A stretch of DNA of 47,878 bases from JAMIFV01 sp035906055 (GTDB taxonomy: Bacteria > Pseudomonadota > Alphaproteobacteria > Rickettsiales > JABCZZ01): NCBI GenBank assembly GCA_035906055.1, contig JAMIFV010000031.1, positions 1 to 47,878 on the forward strand. The letters run 5' to 3'. Numbering within the stretch: the first letter of the stretch is position 1; each line of letters begins with the position of its first letter. Under the pieces are notes generated by a model that was not told the origin of the DNA, did no database searches, and saw nothing but the letters and a program-made list of their open reading frames with translations. Below are positions 25,109 to 31,984 of this stretch, one piece after another. Position numbers and translations under genes: made by a program.

Positions 25109-25768
25109 TTAGGGTGCTGTTTTACCCTCGACCAACGGCACGAAACGCACCGGCATAAGATGCTGTTGCTGTATGCCTTCTGGTGTTTTTTCAATACGTA
25201 AGAGTATCTGCTCCACCGGGCTGCCCACGGGGATGACCATAATCCCGCCCACGCAGAGCTGTTCCAGCAACGCCGCAGGCACGGCAGGCGCCGCAGCGGT
25301 GACGATAATGCGGTCAAAAGGCGCTGCCTGCTTCCACCCTTTGGCGCCGTCGCCCGCATGGGTAAGAATATTGGTCACTTTCATTTTCTTAAAGCACTCC
25401 TCCGCCCCGCGCAGAAGGTCTTTATGGCGCTCCACGGTATAGACCATGCGGCACAGGCGCGAAAGCACCGCCGCCTGATAACCCGACCCCGTGCCGATCT
25501 CCAGCACGCGCAGGCGGTCGTTGGTGGAAAGTGCCCAGCTCATCCATGCCACTACGGTGGGCTGGCTGATGGTCTGGCCGGAATCGATAGGCAGCGCCAC
25601 GTCCTCATAGGCCTTGTCGCGAAAGGAATCGGGCACGAACAGCTCGCGCGGAACCGATTCAATGGCAGAAAGCACGCGCGTATCCGTCACCCCGCTATTG
25701 CGCAGCTTCATCAGCAGGCGGATGCGTTCAGGAAGCGTGTCGGCAGTCAGTGCAGCGTGTCTGCTCAT
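25109..25768 (-). CDS. pcm: Protein-L-isoaspartate O-methyltransferase
   Basis: It repairs isoaspartyl damage in proteins using SAM. The 219-residue protein contains VPRELFVPDSFRDKAYED, LPIDSGQTISQPTVVAWM, the SAM loop RVLEIGTGSGYQAAVLSRL, and GGIMVIPVGSPVEQ. Its ATG overlaps the surE stop by four bases. The surE-pcm pairing is widespread and links two stationary-phase survival genes. Confidence 0.94.
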   Translation of the reverse strand: MSRHAALTADTLPERIRLLMKLRNSGVTDTRVLSAIESVPRELFVPDSFRDKAYEDVALPIDSGQTISQPTVVAWMSWALSTNDRLRVLEIGTGSGYQAAVLSRLCRMVYTVERHKDLLRGAEECFKKMKVTNILTHAGDGAKGWKQAAPFDRIIVTAAAPAVPAALLEQLCVGGIMVIPVGSPVEQILLRIEKTPEGIQQQHLMPVRFVPLVEGKTAP

Positions 25769-26547
25769 GATTCAAGTATCTGCTTCAAACTCGCAAGCGT
25801 TGCATAATGGGTCAGGTCAAGGCATAGCGGCGTCACGGTCACATAATTCTCCGTTAGCCAGTGGATGTCAACATCCGGCCTGCGGGGGTGCGCGCCACGG
25901 TCGGCCCAGTGCACCCAGTAATACGGGCGGCCATCGGGGTCGTCCACGCGCGTCATTTCCTTATCCAGCCTGTGCTTGCCCTGCGCCACGCATTTGATGC
26001 CCTTCACATGCTCCGGCGTACAGTCGGGGAAGTTCACGTTATACAGCATATCCACTTCTTCGGGCTGTTCCAGCAGCTTGCGCACGATACCGGGGGCAAA
26101 AGCCTCCGCCGTCTGCCAGTGATACGCGGGATTTTCGCTGTCAAAATCAAACGCGAGGGAGAACGCCACCGAGCGTATGCCACACAGCGCGCCTTCCATC
26201 GCCGCCGCCACCGTGCCGGAATGCGTCACGTCATCGGCGATGTTGGGGCCACGGTTTACGCCGGAAAGCACAAGGTCGATCTTTCCCGGCACGATGATAC
26301 GCGAGGCGGTGATAACGCAATCGGTCGGCGTGCCCGCCACCGTGAAGCGCTTTTCACCAAGCTGGTGAAAGCGGACAGGCGTGCGGATGGAGAGCGAATG
26401 CGACGCGCCGCTTTGCTCCACTTCAGGCGCTACCACCCATACATCGTCAGAAAGCGACCGCGCGATATTTTCCATCACCTTTAAACCCGGCGCGTGGATA
26501 CCGTCGTCGTTGGTGACTAATATTCTGAGGCTAGAGGCATTAGGCAT
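25765..26547 (-). CDS. surE: 5'/3'-nucleotidase
   Basis: SurE is a metal-dependent nucleotidase. The 260-residue protein opens with ILVTNDDGIHAPGLKVME, whose two aspartates bind metal, and has the second signature SGVNRGPNIADDVTHSGTVA. It is coupled to pcm downstream. The usual upstream neighbour serS is separated from it here by a GIY-YIG gene and its repeats. Confidence 0.95.
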   Translation of the reverse strand: MPNASSLRILVTNDDGIHAPGLKVMENIARSLSDDVWVVAPEVEQSGASHSLSIRTPVRFHQLGEKRFTVAGTPTDCVITASRIIVPGKIDLVLSGVNRGPNIADDVTHSGTVAAAMEGALCGIRSVAFSLAFDFDSENPAYHWQTAEAFAPGIVRKLLEQPEEVDMLYNVNFPDCTPEHVKGIKCVAQGKHRLDKEMTRVDDPDGRPYYWVHWADRGAHPRRPDVDIHWLTENYVTVTPLCLDLTHYATLASLKQILES

Positions 26548-26562
26548 TTTTATTCTTACTTT

Positions 26563-26592
26563 CTTGTCATTCCCGCGAAGGCGGGAATCCAG
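26563..26592 (+). repeat. PE3 half element (single hairpin) after surE/GIY-YIG
   Basis: CTTGTCAT, stem TCCCGC (26571-26576), loop GAAG, stem GCGGGA (26581-26586), then ATCCAG. The boundary words CTTGTCAT and ATCCAG are identical to those of the element on the other side of the GIY-YIG gene. The last base directly abuts the GIY-YIG stop codon at 26593. Confidence 0.75.
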
Positions 26593-26883
26593 TTACTTTA
26601 CTATCTCTTCGTACAAATCTTTCCATTCAGGATTATGTTTCTCAATTAACTCCAGTTTCCATTTCCTGTTCCACTTCTTCATCTGCGTTTCGCGCTGAAT
26701 AGCGCTCTCAACGTCATTTGTCGTTTCATAGTAGACCAGATGTTTGACATCATACTTCTTAGTAAAACCTTCCGCTAATCCTTCCTTATGTTCATATACC
26801 CGCTTTACCAGATCCGATGTAACGCCGATATATAATGTCCCGTTCCGCTGGCTTGCCATGATATAAACATAGTACTGCTTCAT
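26593..26883 (-). CDS. GIY-YIG domain small endonuclease-like protein
   Basis: The 96-residue protein is a stand-alone GIY-YIG domain of the COG2827 type. The two signature triplets appear as VYI (residues 6-8) and YIG (18-20). The catalytic arginine is Arg28 in DLVKRVYEHK and the metal-binding glutamate is Glu65 in AIQRETQMKKW. The start at 26883 gives the usual N-terminus MKQYYVYIMAS; longer frames would read into the adjacent hairpin. It breaks the surE-serS neighbourhood and is bracketed on both sides by PE3 hairpins. Confidence 0.9.
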   Translation of the reverse strand: MKQYYVYIMASQRNGTLYIGVTSDLVKRVYEHKEGLAEGFTKKYDVKHLVYYETTNDVESAIQRETQMKKWNRKWKLELIEKHNPEWKDLYEEIVK

Positions 26884-26893
26884 ATCTTTTTTA

Positions 26894-26981
26894 CTTGTCA
26901 TGCCCTTGTAAAAGGGCATCCAGCGTGACGCCAAGCGTCACAAATAAAAGACTGGATTCCCGCTTCCGCGGGAATGACAAG
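26894..26981 (+). repeat. Double-hairpin element PE3, copy 2, with central third hairpin
   Basis: The layout is CTTGTCAT, hairpin 1, ATCCAG, central hairpin, spacer, CTGGAT, hairpin 2, ATGACAAG. Hairpin 1 pairs GCCCTT (26902-26907) with AAGGGC (26912-26917). The central hairpin pairs GTGACGC (26925-26931) with GCGTCAC (26935-26941). Hairpin 2 pairs TCCCGC (26958-26963) with GCGGGA (26968-26973). The outer and inner boundary words are exact inverted repeats. It ends one base before the serS stop codon. Confidence 0.8.
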
Positions 26982-28247
26982 CTATTTAATCACCTGCGCA
27001 CCGCCCATATAGGGTTTCAGCACATCCGGCACCTTAATGCTGCCGTCTTCCTGCTGGTAGTTTTCGAGGATGGCGACAATCGTACGGCCAATCGCAAGGC
27101 CGGAGCCATTAAGCGTATGCACGAACTGGTTTCCCTTACCTTCTTTCGGCTTGAAGCGCGCCTTCATGCGCCTTGCCTGAAAATCACCGCAATTGGAGCA
27201 GCTGGAAATTTCACGATACATATTCTGCCCCGGCAGCCACACTTCAATATCGTAGGTCTTGCGCGCGCCGAAGCCCATATCGCCCGTGCAGAGCAGCATT
27301 ACGCGGTAATGAAGCCCCAGACGCTTGAGCACTTCTTCCGCGCATGCCGTCATGCGTTCATGTTCCGCATTCGATTCATCCGGATGCGTAACGCTTACCA
27401 GCTCCACTTTGCTGAACTGATGCAGGCGGATCATGCCCTTGGTGTCCCTTCCCGCAGCACCAGCTTCCGAGCGAAAACACGGCGTATGCGCGGTCATGCG
27501 CATGGGCAGGTTCGCTTCATTGAGAATTTCATCATTCACCAGATTGGTCAGCGACACTTCCGCCGTGGGGATGAGCCAGTGGTCCGTGGTGGTGCGGAAC
27601 AGATCGTCAGCAAATTTAGGAAGCTGCCCGGTACCATAAAGCGCGTTATCACGCACCAGCAGCGGCGGCGATACTTCGGTATAACCGAATTCATTCGTGT
27701 GCAGGTCAAGCATGAAGGTGGCAAGCGCGCGTTCCAGCTTGGCAAGGCCGCCTTTGAGCACTACGAAACGCGCGCCGGAAACCTTGGCGGCGCGTTCAAA
27801 ATCCATGAGTCCAAGCTTCTCACCGAGGTCAAAATGCTCTTTGACCGCAAAGCTAAACGCAGGCTTGCTGCCATGCTCGCGCACTATTTGGTTGCCGGTT
27901 TCATCGCTCCCCTGCGGCACGTCATCCGCTGGAATATTGGGCAACGCAGAGAGCAAATTCGTCAGTTCATCATTCTCATTAACCGCTGCTTCCATCGCGG
28001 CGATTTTATCGTTCAATGCCTTGGATTCCGCCATAACGGCGTCTACATTCTCGCCCCTGGACTTCGCCATGCCGATCTTCTTGGCGAACTGGTTACGCTC
28101 GGCCAGCAGCGCGTCGATGTCTTTCTGGCGTGTTCGTTTTTCTTCGTCCAGTTTCAAAATGGCGGGCGATTGCGGCGGCAGTCCGCGTTTCTTCATACCT
28201 TCGTCGAAGGCTTCGGGATTCTCACGGATAAACTTTATGTCATGCAT
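26982..28247 (-). CDS. serS: Seryl-tRNA synthetase
   Basis: It charges tRNA-Ser. The 421-residue protein has an N-terminal helical arm (residues about 30-105, heptad-rich, ALNDKIAAMEAAVNENDEL). Class II motif 2 is CFRSEAGAAGRDTKGMIRLH and motif 3 is NGSGLAIGRTIVAILENY. The CSNCGDFQARRMKARF segment is typical. Its ATG overlaps the tatC stop region by eight bases. Confidence 0.96.
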   Translation of the reverse strand: MHDIKFIRENPEAFDEGMKKRGLPPQSPAILKLDEEKRTRQKDIDALLAERNQFAKKIGMAKSRGENVDAVMAESKALNDKIAAMEAAVNENDELTNLLSALPNIPADDVPQGSDETGNQIVREHGSKPAFSFAVKEHFDLGEKLGLMDFERAAKVSGARFVVLKGGLAKLERALATFMLDLHTNEFGYTEVSPPLLVRDNALYGTGQLPKFADDLFRTTTDHWLIPTAEVSLTNLVNDEILNEANLPMRMTAHTPCFRSEAGAAGRDTKGMIRLHQFSKVELVSVTHPDESNAEHERMTACAEEVLKRLGLHYRVMLLCTGDMGFGARKTYDIEVWLPGQNMYREISSCSNCGDFQARRMKARFKPKEGKGNQFVHTLNGSGLAIGRTIVAILENYQQEDGSIKVPDVLKPYMGGAQVIK

Positions 28248-29013
28248 GGTATTTCTTCTCTATGTAGCGACAGGCGATAATGGAAAGCTCGTACAGCACG
28301 TAAAGCGGCACGGAAAGGCCGATCTGGCTGAATACATCCGGCGGGGTCAGGAACGCCGCCACGATAACGATGATAAGCAGCGCATAACGGCGTCCTTTGG
28401 CAAGCTGCGTGGCCGTCACCATCTCCACGCGCGCCAGCAGCGTGAGGATAACGGGCAACTGGAATGCAATACCGAAGGCCAGCAACACCTGCATGACCAG
28501 CGAGAGATATTCGCTCACGCGCGTCTCCGACTGGATAGGCAGGCCCCCCACCCCTTGCGACTCAAACCCGAGGAAAAACTTCCACGCCATCGGGAAGATG
28601 TAATAATAGGCCAGCGCCGCACCAAGGAAGAACAGCACCGGCGAGATGATGAGATACGGCATCAGCACGCCGCGCTCGGTCTTATACATGCCGGGGGCGA
28701 GGAACATGTAAAGCTGGTAGGCTATGACCGGGAACGCGAGGAAAAATCCCGCGAACAGCGACAGGCGCACATAGGTCATGAACGCTTCGGCAAGGCCGGT
28801 ATAGATCATGCGGCGCGATTGCGGATCGGCGTAGCTGTTTGCCAGCGGACGCACGAGGAAGGCATATATCTGTTCGGAGAAATAATAGCTTATGGCAAAG
28901 CCGATCACCAGCGCCCAGCACGCGCTGAACATGCGCGAGCGGAACTCTTCAAGGTGATAGGAAAGCGGCGCGCGGCTGCCTTCAATATCCTTATCGTCGG
29001 TTGGTATGCCCAT
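28240..29013 (-). CDS. tatC: Sec-independent (Tat) translocase subunit TatC
   Basis: TatC recognises twin-arginine signal peptides with TatB in the inner membrane. The 257-residue protein shows the conserved LSYHLEEFRSRMF near the N-terminus, six membrane helices, and YQLYMFLAPGMYKTER in the first large loop, followed by GAALAYYYIFPMAWKFFLGF. tatA and tatB are not visible in the window. It is coupled to serS by overlap. A terminator separates it from the upstream Bax-inhibitor-like gene. Confidence 0.95.
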   Translation of the reverse strand: MGIPTDDKDIEGSRAPLSYHLEEFRSRMFSACWALVIGFAISYYFSEQIYAFLVRPLANSYADPQSRRMIYTGLAEAFMTYVRLSLFAGFFLAFPVIAYQLYMFLAPGMYKTERGVLMPYLIISPVLFFLGAALAYYYIFPMAWKFFLGFESQGVGGLPIQSETRVSEYLSLVMQVLLAFGIAFQLPVILTLLARVEMVTATQLAKGRRYALLIIVIVAAFLTPPDVFSQIGLSVPLYVLYELSIIACRYIEKKYHA

Positions 29014-29050
29014 GGCGACTATTTACTAGCGCAAGGCAGGTGCAAGCAAC

Positions 29051-29087
29051 AAAAAAGCCGCCATGATCGCTCATGACGGCTCTTTTT
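29051..29087. terminator. Bidirectional rho-independent terminator
   Basis: AGCCGCCATGA (29056-29066) pairs with TCATGACGGCT (29071-29081) around TCGC, with one mismatch. There are six A before and five T after, so a U-tract exists in both directions. On the minus strand it ends the Bax-inhibitor-like transcript before tatC. Confidence 0.85.
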
Positions 29088-29103
29088 AGTTAACGAGTAG
29101 AAT

Positions 29104-29856
29104 TTAACGGCGCTCGCCGAGGAAGTGCATCAACTGGATGAACAGGTTGATGAAGTCCATGTACAGGTTAAGCGCGCCGTAGATAGACGTCTTGGCGATG
29201 GCCGTGGCGTCACCCATGACAGCGTAGTACATGCCCTTGATCTTCTGAGTGTCATAGGCGGTCAGGCCCGTGAAGCACACCACCGCGATGATCGAGATGG
29301 CGAACTGCAGCGCGGAGCTGCCGATGAAGATGTTGATGACGGAAGCCAGTATTATGCCCCACACACCCATGATGAGGAAACTGCCCATCGAGGTGAGGTC
29401 ACGTTTGGTGGTATAGCCCCAGATGCTCATGGAGCCGAACACGATCGCCGTGATAAGGAACACGCGCATGATGCTCTGGCCCGTATACATGAAGCAGATG
29501 GACGAAAGCGAAAGACCCATCACGCCTGCGAATGCCCAGAACAGGCCTTGCGCGGCCGGAACGCTCAGGCGATTAACGCCGAAGCTGAACAGCAGCACGA
29601 AAGCCAGCGGGGCAAACATCACCACCCAGCCCAGGGGTGCCATGCCCATAAGCCTGCCGTCTTCCGAAAAGCGGTAGAGTGCGTTCATCAACGGGCTGAA
29701 ATTTGCGCCTGCATAGGCGGTTATACCTGTCAGCACAAGCGCACTGGCCATGTAGTTGTAAACCCCAAGCATGTAGCGGCGCAGCCCCTCGTCACGCGAT
29801 ACCGCGTCGCTCTGGGAAGCCGCCCAGTATGGGCTTTGCTGATTCTGATAGTCCAT
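29104..29856 (-). CDS. Bax inhibitor-1 / YccA family membrane protein
   Basis: The 250-residue protein has about seven membrane helices. The family features include LRRYMLGVYNYMASALVLTG, AYDTQKIKGMY near residue 205 and the C-terminal NLYMDFINLFIQLMHFLGER. Members act as calcium or proton leak channels or interact with FtsH. The start at 29856 has a perfect AAGGAGG site; an upstream frame adds ten residues. It stands alone, ended by the terminator at 29051. Confidence 0.92.
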   Translation of the reverse strand: MDYQNQQSPYWAASQSDAVSRDEGLRRYMLGVYNYMASALVLTGITAYAGANFSPLMNALYRFSEDGRLMGMAPLGWVVMFAPLAFVLLFSFGVNRLSVPAAQGLFWAFAGVMGLSLSSICFMYTGQSIMRVFLITAIVFGSMSIWGYTTKRDLTSMGSFLIMGVWGIILASVINIFIGSSALQFAISIIAVVCFTGLTAYDTQKIKGMYYAVMGDATAIAKTSIYGALNLYMDFINLFIQLMHFLGERR

Positions 29857-30162
29857 GTTTTCCTCCTTGGAAATCTCCGGCTTCATACCGGATTACCTGT
29901 AAATATAGCCCCCCCTGAAACGGCTTTCAATAGAAACCGAAAATAATCGAACAATGTTTATACATTACAGCATATTGATATATGAAAATAATTATGAGAA
30001 TCTGCTCATTTTTCGCACCCCCTTGCACAATAGCGGAATAATCGCTTTTACCGCTTGAATTCGGCAAGCATACCCGCTATAAAACCGCTCCTTATTGTGG
30101 CAGCCGGGTATTGGCATACCTCGCGGCCCTTGAACATCAACTCTTTCTAAGAGGATAGCAAA
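29857..30162. other. Gap upstream of rpmI; AT-rich, no gene seen
   Basis: The first 130 bases are AT-rich and hold no supported gene. The second part holds a candidate rpmI promoter and leader hairpin. Two divergent genes flank it, so promoters in both directions are expected. Confidence 0.5.
30055..30083 (+). promoter_or_regulatory. Candidate promoter of rpmI-rplT(-pheST)
   Basis: TTGAAT (30055-30060), a 17-base spacer and TATAAA (30078-30083) would start transcription near 30090. The leader of about 73 bases contains a hairpin with arms GCCG/CGGC and GGTAT/ATACC. In other bacteria L20 binds the leader of this operon, so autoregulation here is possible but unproven. Confidence 0.5.
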
Positions 30163-30363
30163 ATGCCAAAGCTGAAGACTAAAAGCGGCGCAAAGAAGCG
30201 CTTCTCCATTACGGCCACGGGCAAGGTGAAAGCCGGCCAGGCCGGTAAGCGCCACGGTATGAGCAAGCGTTCCAAGCGCTTCATCCGTAACGCACGCGGC
30301 ACCACCACCCTGTTCAAGACAGACGGTGAAAACGTAATCAAATACTTCCTGCCCAACGGTTAA
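30163..30363 (+). CDS. rpmI: 50S ribosomal protein L35
   Basis: This 66-residue, strongly basic protein starts PKLKTKSGAKKRFSITATGK and contains GKRHGMSKRSKRFIR, diagnostic for L35. An AGAGGAT site precedes the ATG. The usual infC gene is not upstream within the window. rplT follows after 11 bases. Confidence 0.97.
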   Translation: MPKLKTKSGAKKRFSITATGKVKAGQAGKRHGMSKRSKRFIRNARGTTTLFKTDGENVIKYFLPNG

Positions 30364-30374
30364 GGAGAAGCACC

Positions 30375-30740
30375 ATGGCACATGTAAAACGCGGTGTAAC
30401 CACACACGCACGTCACAAAAAAGTCCTCAAGATGGCCAAGGGCTATCGCGGGCGTTCCAACAACTGCTTCCGCGTCGCGATCGAGAAGGTCGAAAAGGGC
30501 ATGCAGTATGCAACCCGCGACCGCCGCGCCAAGAAGCGCACGTTCCGCGGCCTGTGGATCACCCGTATCAACGCGGCCGTACGCGAATATGGTCTGGTAT
30601 ATTCCCAGTTCATGAACGGCCTCAAGCTCGCTTCCATTGAAATGGACCGCAAAGTGCTGGCCGACCTGGCCGTGCGCGATGCTGATTCCTTCAAGGCGAT
30701 CGTAGAAAAAGCCAAGGCTGCTCTGCCCAAGGCCGCTTAA
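30375..30740 (+). CDS. rplT: 50S ribosomal protein L20
   Basis: L20 is an early assembly protein of the large subunit. The 121-residue protein begins MAHVKRGVTTHARHKKVLKM and contains GYRGRSNNCFRVAIEKVEKG and RDRRAKKRTFRGLWITRINA. TAAGGAGAA precedes the ATG. A PE3 element separates it from pheS, which often follows rplT. Confidence 0.97.
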   Translation: MAHVKRGVTTHARHKKVLKMAKGYRGRSNNCFRVAIEKVEKGMQYATRDRRAKKRTFRGLWITRINAAVREYGLVYSQFMNGLKLASIEMDRKVLADLAVRDADSFKAIVEKAKAALPKAA

Positions 30741-30756
30741 CTTCGTTAGTATTTCT

Positions 30757-30844
30757 GTCATCCTGTGCGAAAGCACAGGATCTCAGGCCGAGGGAAAGTT
30801 AGCTTGAATTGGCATGAGATCCTGCGGTTAACCCGCAGGATGAC
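30757..30844 (+). repeat. Double-hairpin element PE3, copy 3 (rplT-pheS gap)
   Basis: The layout is GTCAT, hairpin, ATCTCA, spacer, TGAGAT, hairpin, ATGAC. Hairpin 1 pairs CCTGTGC (30762-30768) with GCACAGG (30773-30779) around GAAA. Hairpin 2 pairs CCTGCGG (30821-30827) with CCGCAGG (30833-30839). The boundary words are exact inverted repeats. It fills nearly the whole gap and could attenuate pheST transcription. Confidence 0.8.
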
Positions 30845-30859
30845 GAGTTCAGGGTGTTT

Positions 30860-31984
30860 ATGTCCAGCATTCAATCCCTTGTTGTTTCCGCATTTTCCTC
30901 CATTGAAGCCACCGCATCTGTTGCCGCGCTTGAAGAAGTGCGCGTTGCCCAGCTTGGCAAGAAAGGCGTGTTCACCGAACGCCTGAAAACGCTTGGCGCC
31001 CTGCCCGCCGAAGAGCGCAAAGCCGCAGGTCAGGAATTGAACGTTGCCAAACAGCAGGTGACCGATGCTATCGACGCACGCGCCAAAGTGCTGGCAAGCA
31101 TTGAGATGAAAGCGCGCCTTGAAAAGGAATGGGCAGATGTTACGCTTCCCCCGCGCCCGCAAGCCGCAGGCACGCTGCATCCCATCACCAGAGTACTGGA
31201 AGAACTGAACTCCATTTTTGCCGAGCAGGGCTTCGCCGTGGAAGAAGGGCCGGAGATCGAGGACGACTTCCATAATTTCACCGCGCTGAACTTCCCCGAG
31301 AACCATCCTGCGCGCCAGATGCATGATACGTTCTTCCTTAAACCCCACCGCATGCGTGGAGGAGTTCTTAACGACGACCCCGCGGGGGGATCTGCGCGGA
31401 GCGCAGATGGGGGAAGCGTTCCCCCCAGCAGTATTTTACTTCGCACGCACACGTCCCCCGTGCAAATCCGTACCCTCCTCTCCGGCAAGCCGCCCTTCCG
31501 CTTCATCGCGCCGGGCAAAACGTTCCGCTGCGATTCCGACATGACGCATACGCCCATGTTCCACCAGATGGAAGGCCTCGTGATCGACAAAGGCATCCAT
31601 ATGGGCCACCTCAAAGGCTGCGTGGAGCATTTCCTGCGCCGCTTCTTTGAAATGGATAACGTGCCTGTGCGTTTCCGCCCCAGCTTCTTCCCCTTCACGG
31701 AACCTTCCGCAGAAGTGGATATCGGTTGCGCGCGCGGCAAGGGCGAACTCAAAATCGGTGCTGGCAGTGACTGGCTTGAGATCATGGGCTGCGGCATGAT
31801 CCACCCGAACGTGCTGAAGAATTGCAACATCGACCCTAACGAATGGCAGGGCTTTGCCTTCGGCGTGGGCGTCGAGCGCCTCGCGATGCTTAAATACGGC
31901 ATCCCCGACCTGCGCACCTTCTTTGAGTCCGACAAACGCTGGCTCACCCATTACGGCTTCTCCGCCTTGGAGGGCAACCCATGA
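30860..31984 (+). CDS. pheS: Phenylalanyl-tRNA synthetase alpha subunit with an in-frame repeat insertion
   Basis: The alpha chain holds the class II catalytic core of the heterotetrameric enzyme. The 374-residue protein has an N-terminal coiled-coil region, then HPITRVLEELNSIFAEQGF, NHPARQMHDTFF, LLRTHTSPVQIRTLL (motif 2 region), THTPMFHQMEGLVID and the C-terminal GFAFGVGVERLAMLKYGI. Residues about 165-191 (bases 31352-31432) are a copy of palindromic element PE1, inserted in frame in the loop before LLRTHTSP. Relatives have only a few residues there. The ATG at 30860 with AGGG upstream is preferred to a GTG at 30854. It overlaps pheT by four bases. Confidence 0.95.
   Translation: MSSIQSLVVSAFSSIEATASVAALEEVRVAQLGKKGVFTERLKTLGALPAEERKAAGQELNVAKQQVTDAIDARAKVLASIEMKARLEKEWADVTLPPRPQAAGTLHPITRVLEELNSIFAEQGFAVEEGPEIEDDFHNFTALNFPENHPARQMHDTFFLKPHRMRGGVLNDDPAGGSARSADGGSVPPSSILLRTHTSPVQIRTLLSGKPPFRFIAPGKTFRCDSDMTHTPMFHQMEGLVIDKGIHMGHLKGCVEHFLRRFFEMDNVPVRFRPSFFPFTEPSAEVDIGCARGKGELKIGAGSDWLEIMGCGMIHPNVLKNCNIDPNEWQGFAFGVGVERLAMLKYGIPDLRTFFESDKRWLTHYGFSALEGNP
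31352..31432 (+). repeat. Palindromic element PE1, copy B, inside pheS
   Basis: The head (ATGCGTGGAGGAG to ACGACGACCCC) matches copies A and C at 26-27 of 30 positions. It then has CCCCGCGGGG, an 8-base stem ATCTGCGC/GCGCAGAT, and the terminal hairpin GGGGGAA (31409-31415) with TTCCCCC (31419-31425). The piece is about 81 bases, a multiple of three, and has no stop in the pheS frame. Confidence 0.88.

Noticed and set aside
30084..30162. Riboswitch or T-box in front of rpmI or pheST
   Set aside because: I could not find a T-box sequence or any known riboswitch core; only a simple leader hairpin and a PE3 element are visible.
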